This document shows, piece by piece, positions 62,800 to 64,000 of a DNA stretch of 64,000 nt. The notes beneath the pieces are model-generated. The model was given only the letters and a program-made list of their open reading frames with translations, did no database searches and was not told where the DNA came from. Source of the stretch: Panacagrimonas sp965216805. Its GTDB lineage: Bacteria > Pseudomonadota > Gammaproteobacteria > Nevskiales > Nevskiaceae. Location: positions 1,860,001-1,924,000 of the forward strand of contig NZ_CBDCGN010000003.1 of NCBI RefSeq assembly GCF_965216805.1. Reading direction: 5' to 3'. The position numbers were made by a program, and so were the translations under genes. Position 1 is the first letter of the stretch; each line of letters starts with the position of its first letter.

Positions 62800-63603
62800 T
62801 CAGGACCCGATGGCGGGACGCGGGCCCGGCCCGGCCCGATCTGCGGCGTCGTAGAGGCTGGCCTCGCGCGTCTCCGGCATGGCCACCGCAAACAGCAGCA
62901 GCGCGCTGGCGGCGATGACCGTCAGCCAGGTAAACCCGGCGGCGTAGCTGTCGAAATGATCGACCACCATGCCTGCCATGGTCTGGCTGAGAAAAAAACC
63001 CACCATGTGCGCGGCGTTGATCAGCCCCAGGGTGACGCCGTAGCGGCCGGTTCCGCGGGTGAGATCGGCCACGATCAGCACCCACGTCACCCTGAAGATG
63101 CCGGCGCCGATGCCGTCCAGCGCCTGCACCGCCAGCAGCCTTGCCGGCTCGTCGCTGACGGTGTAAAGCAGGCCGCGGATCGGCAGCGCAGCCAGGCCGA
63201 TCAGGAAGTTCGGCTTGCGGCCTCACAGGTCGGCATAGGGGCCGGCGAACATTGCGACCGGAATCATCACCAGTTGCGCCAGGATGATGCAGGCGCTCAT
63301 CCACAGCGAGGCGCCTTGGCCGTCGGCGTTGGCGGTGAGTTCCTGGCCGACCAGCGGCAGCATCGCGACGTTGCCGAAATGGAACAGCAGCACGGTCAGC
63401 GCGAACACCGCCACGCGGCGGTCCTTGAGCACATCGAGCATCGGTCCGATCTTCATGCTGCCGCGTTCGTCGCGCTGCGCGCCACGGGCGATGACCGGAT
63501 CGACCTCGCTGGTGCGGATCATCATCTCCGAGGCAATCGACAACAGGCTCCACAGGCCCACCACCCAGAAGATGTACTCGCGGGCGATGAAGTGCCCCAC
63601 CGC
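62800..63603 (-). pseudogene. MFS transporter, N-terminally truncated, with in-frame TGA
   Basis: The visible part begins near the middle of an MFS protein (GHFIAREYIFWVVGLWSLLS), runs to FAGPYADL, has TGA at 63223-63225 where Trp of the (D)xWGRKP motif belongs, and goes on GRKPNFLIGLAALPIRGLLY to the end at 62800. About half of the protein (N-terminal helices) is missing. Decayed gene. Confidence 0.8.
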
Positions 63604-63780
63604 GCCGGCGATGGAAGTTCATCCAGTCCAGGCCGCGACGGCTCCGGGGGCTGAGGGCGGTGCTCCTGGCAGTCGATCCGAATCAGGATGGCGTTGCGGG
63701 TGCTGCGGGGCGAAGCCGCGGAACGCCGAAGTGAATCAAGGAAACCGTCGTGTCCCGGCGACGGCCGCTACCAAGGCCGG

Positions 63781-64000
63781 TCAGCGCAGCGGCAACGTGC
63801 CGCTGACCACCAGCCAGCCCACCGCCAGACTCATCGACAGCAGGGTCACCGGAATGCCGACGCGGGCGAACTGCATGAAGCCTAGCGCCAGCCCGTGCCG
63901 ACGCGCGCTTTCGGCCACGATCAGATTCACCACGCTGCCCACGATCAGCAGGTTGCCGGCCAGGGTGGACAGCAGCGCCAGTGCGACCAGGGCCTGAGCG
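63781..64000 (-). CDS. SLC13/ArsB-like anion transporter, C-terminal part
   Basis: The window ends inside this gene; only the last 72 codons are seen, reading LLSTLAGNLLIVGSVVNLIV, then ESARRHGLALGFMQFARVGI and a final helix. The LAGNL...GS..N.IVAE pattern is the second hairpin motif of the ArsB/NhaD/SLC13 ion transporter superfamily. Stop TGA at 63781. Confidence 0.75.
   Translation of the reverse strand, partial: AQALVALALLSTLAGNLLIVGSVVNLIVAESARRHGLALGFMQFARVGIPVTLLSMSLAVGWLVVSGTLPLR

Noticed and set aside
1..64000. CRISPR array
   Set aside because: No regularly spaced direct repeats with unique spacers were seen; the GAATCGG arrays are short tandem/inverted units without spacers.

Overview
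The window is GC-rich, densely packed chromosomal DNA from a gammaproteobacterium, most likely of the Xanthomonadales/Lysobacterales. The inference rests on the waaA-waaE-type lipopolysaccharide pair, the ygfB-pepP-ubiH-ubiI gene order, a gcvT-gcvH-gcvPA-gcvPB set behind a tandem glycine riboswitch, and GAATCGG-type intergenic repeats of the sort found in that group. It could be a metagenome-assembled genome. No ribosomal RNA, CRISPR array or complete prophage is present.

Region by region. 1-7.2 kb is housekeeping: 3' part of waaA, a WaaE-like glycosyltransferase, queA, a decayed alpha/beta-hydrolase, a flavin amine oxidase with divergent TetR regulator, and guaA. 7.5-14.5 kb is a defence/toxin-antitoxin patch invaded by insertion sequences. 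A VapBC50-like toxin gene is split by an IS3-family element, and the SIR2 gene of a SIR2-HerA antiphage pair is split by an IS5-family element, leaving HerA intact. 14.7-17.9 kb holds DUF72, a 246-bp inverted-repeat element, a GDT1-type Mn exporter behind a yybP-ykoY riboswitch, tadA, a MaoC-like gene and tRNA-Val. 17.9-22.6 kb is bounded by a 20-bp repeat of the tRNA 3' part and carries a BciA-like reductase, a hydrolase, idi, a truncated mevalonate kinase and another IS3-family element.

22.8-35.7 kb carries a cold shock protein, a desaturase, a flavin monooxygenase, an ECF sigma/anti-sigma pair, a DUF1329/DUF1302 export-type pair, an Atm1-like ABC exporter and spoT. 35.9-42.9 kb is an adenosine kinase-like gene plus the glycine cleavage operon. 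That operon contains tpx, a GxxExxY gene cassette and a repeat inserted in frame in gcvPB.

43-53 kb is a catabolic cluster: epoxide-hydrolase-like protein, then thiolase/DUF35 pair, CoA-transferase (with an amber stop), Baeyer-Villiger monooxygenase, aldehyde dehydrogenase, GMC oxidoreductase and P450. Together these could oxidise, ring-open, CoA-activate and cleave a cyclic or branched lipid such as a terpenoid or steroid side chain. The substrate is not known from sequence.

53-57.6 kb is the ubiquinone block (ygfB, a second copy of the inverted-repeat element, pepP, ubiH, ubiI-like). 57.6-64 kb has an MFS carrier, a PGRP-type amidase, a lipoprotein, and a decaying stretch (two-component remnant, broken VapBC, broken MFS) ending in the 3' part of an anion transporter.

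The most interesting unexplained items are the 245-bp inverted-repeat element whose internal hairpin shows compensatory changes between its two copies, the repeat-derived insert inside gcvPB, the inverted-repeat-flanked GxxExxY cassette, and the doubly disrupted defence patch.
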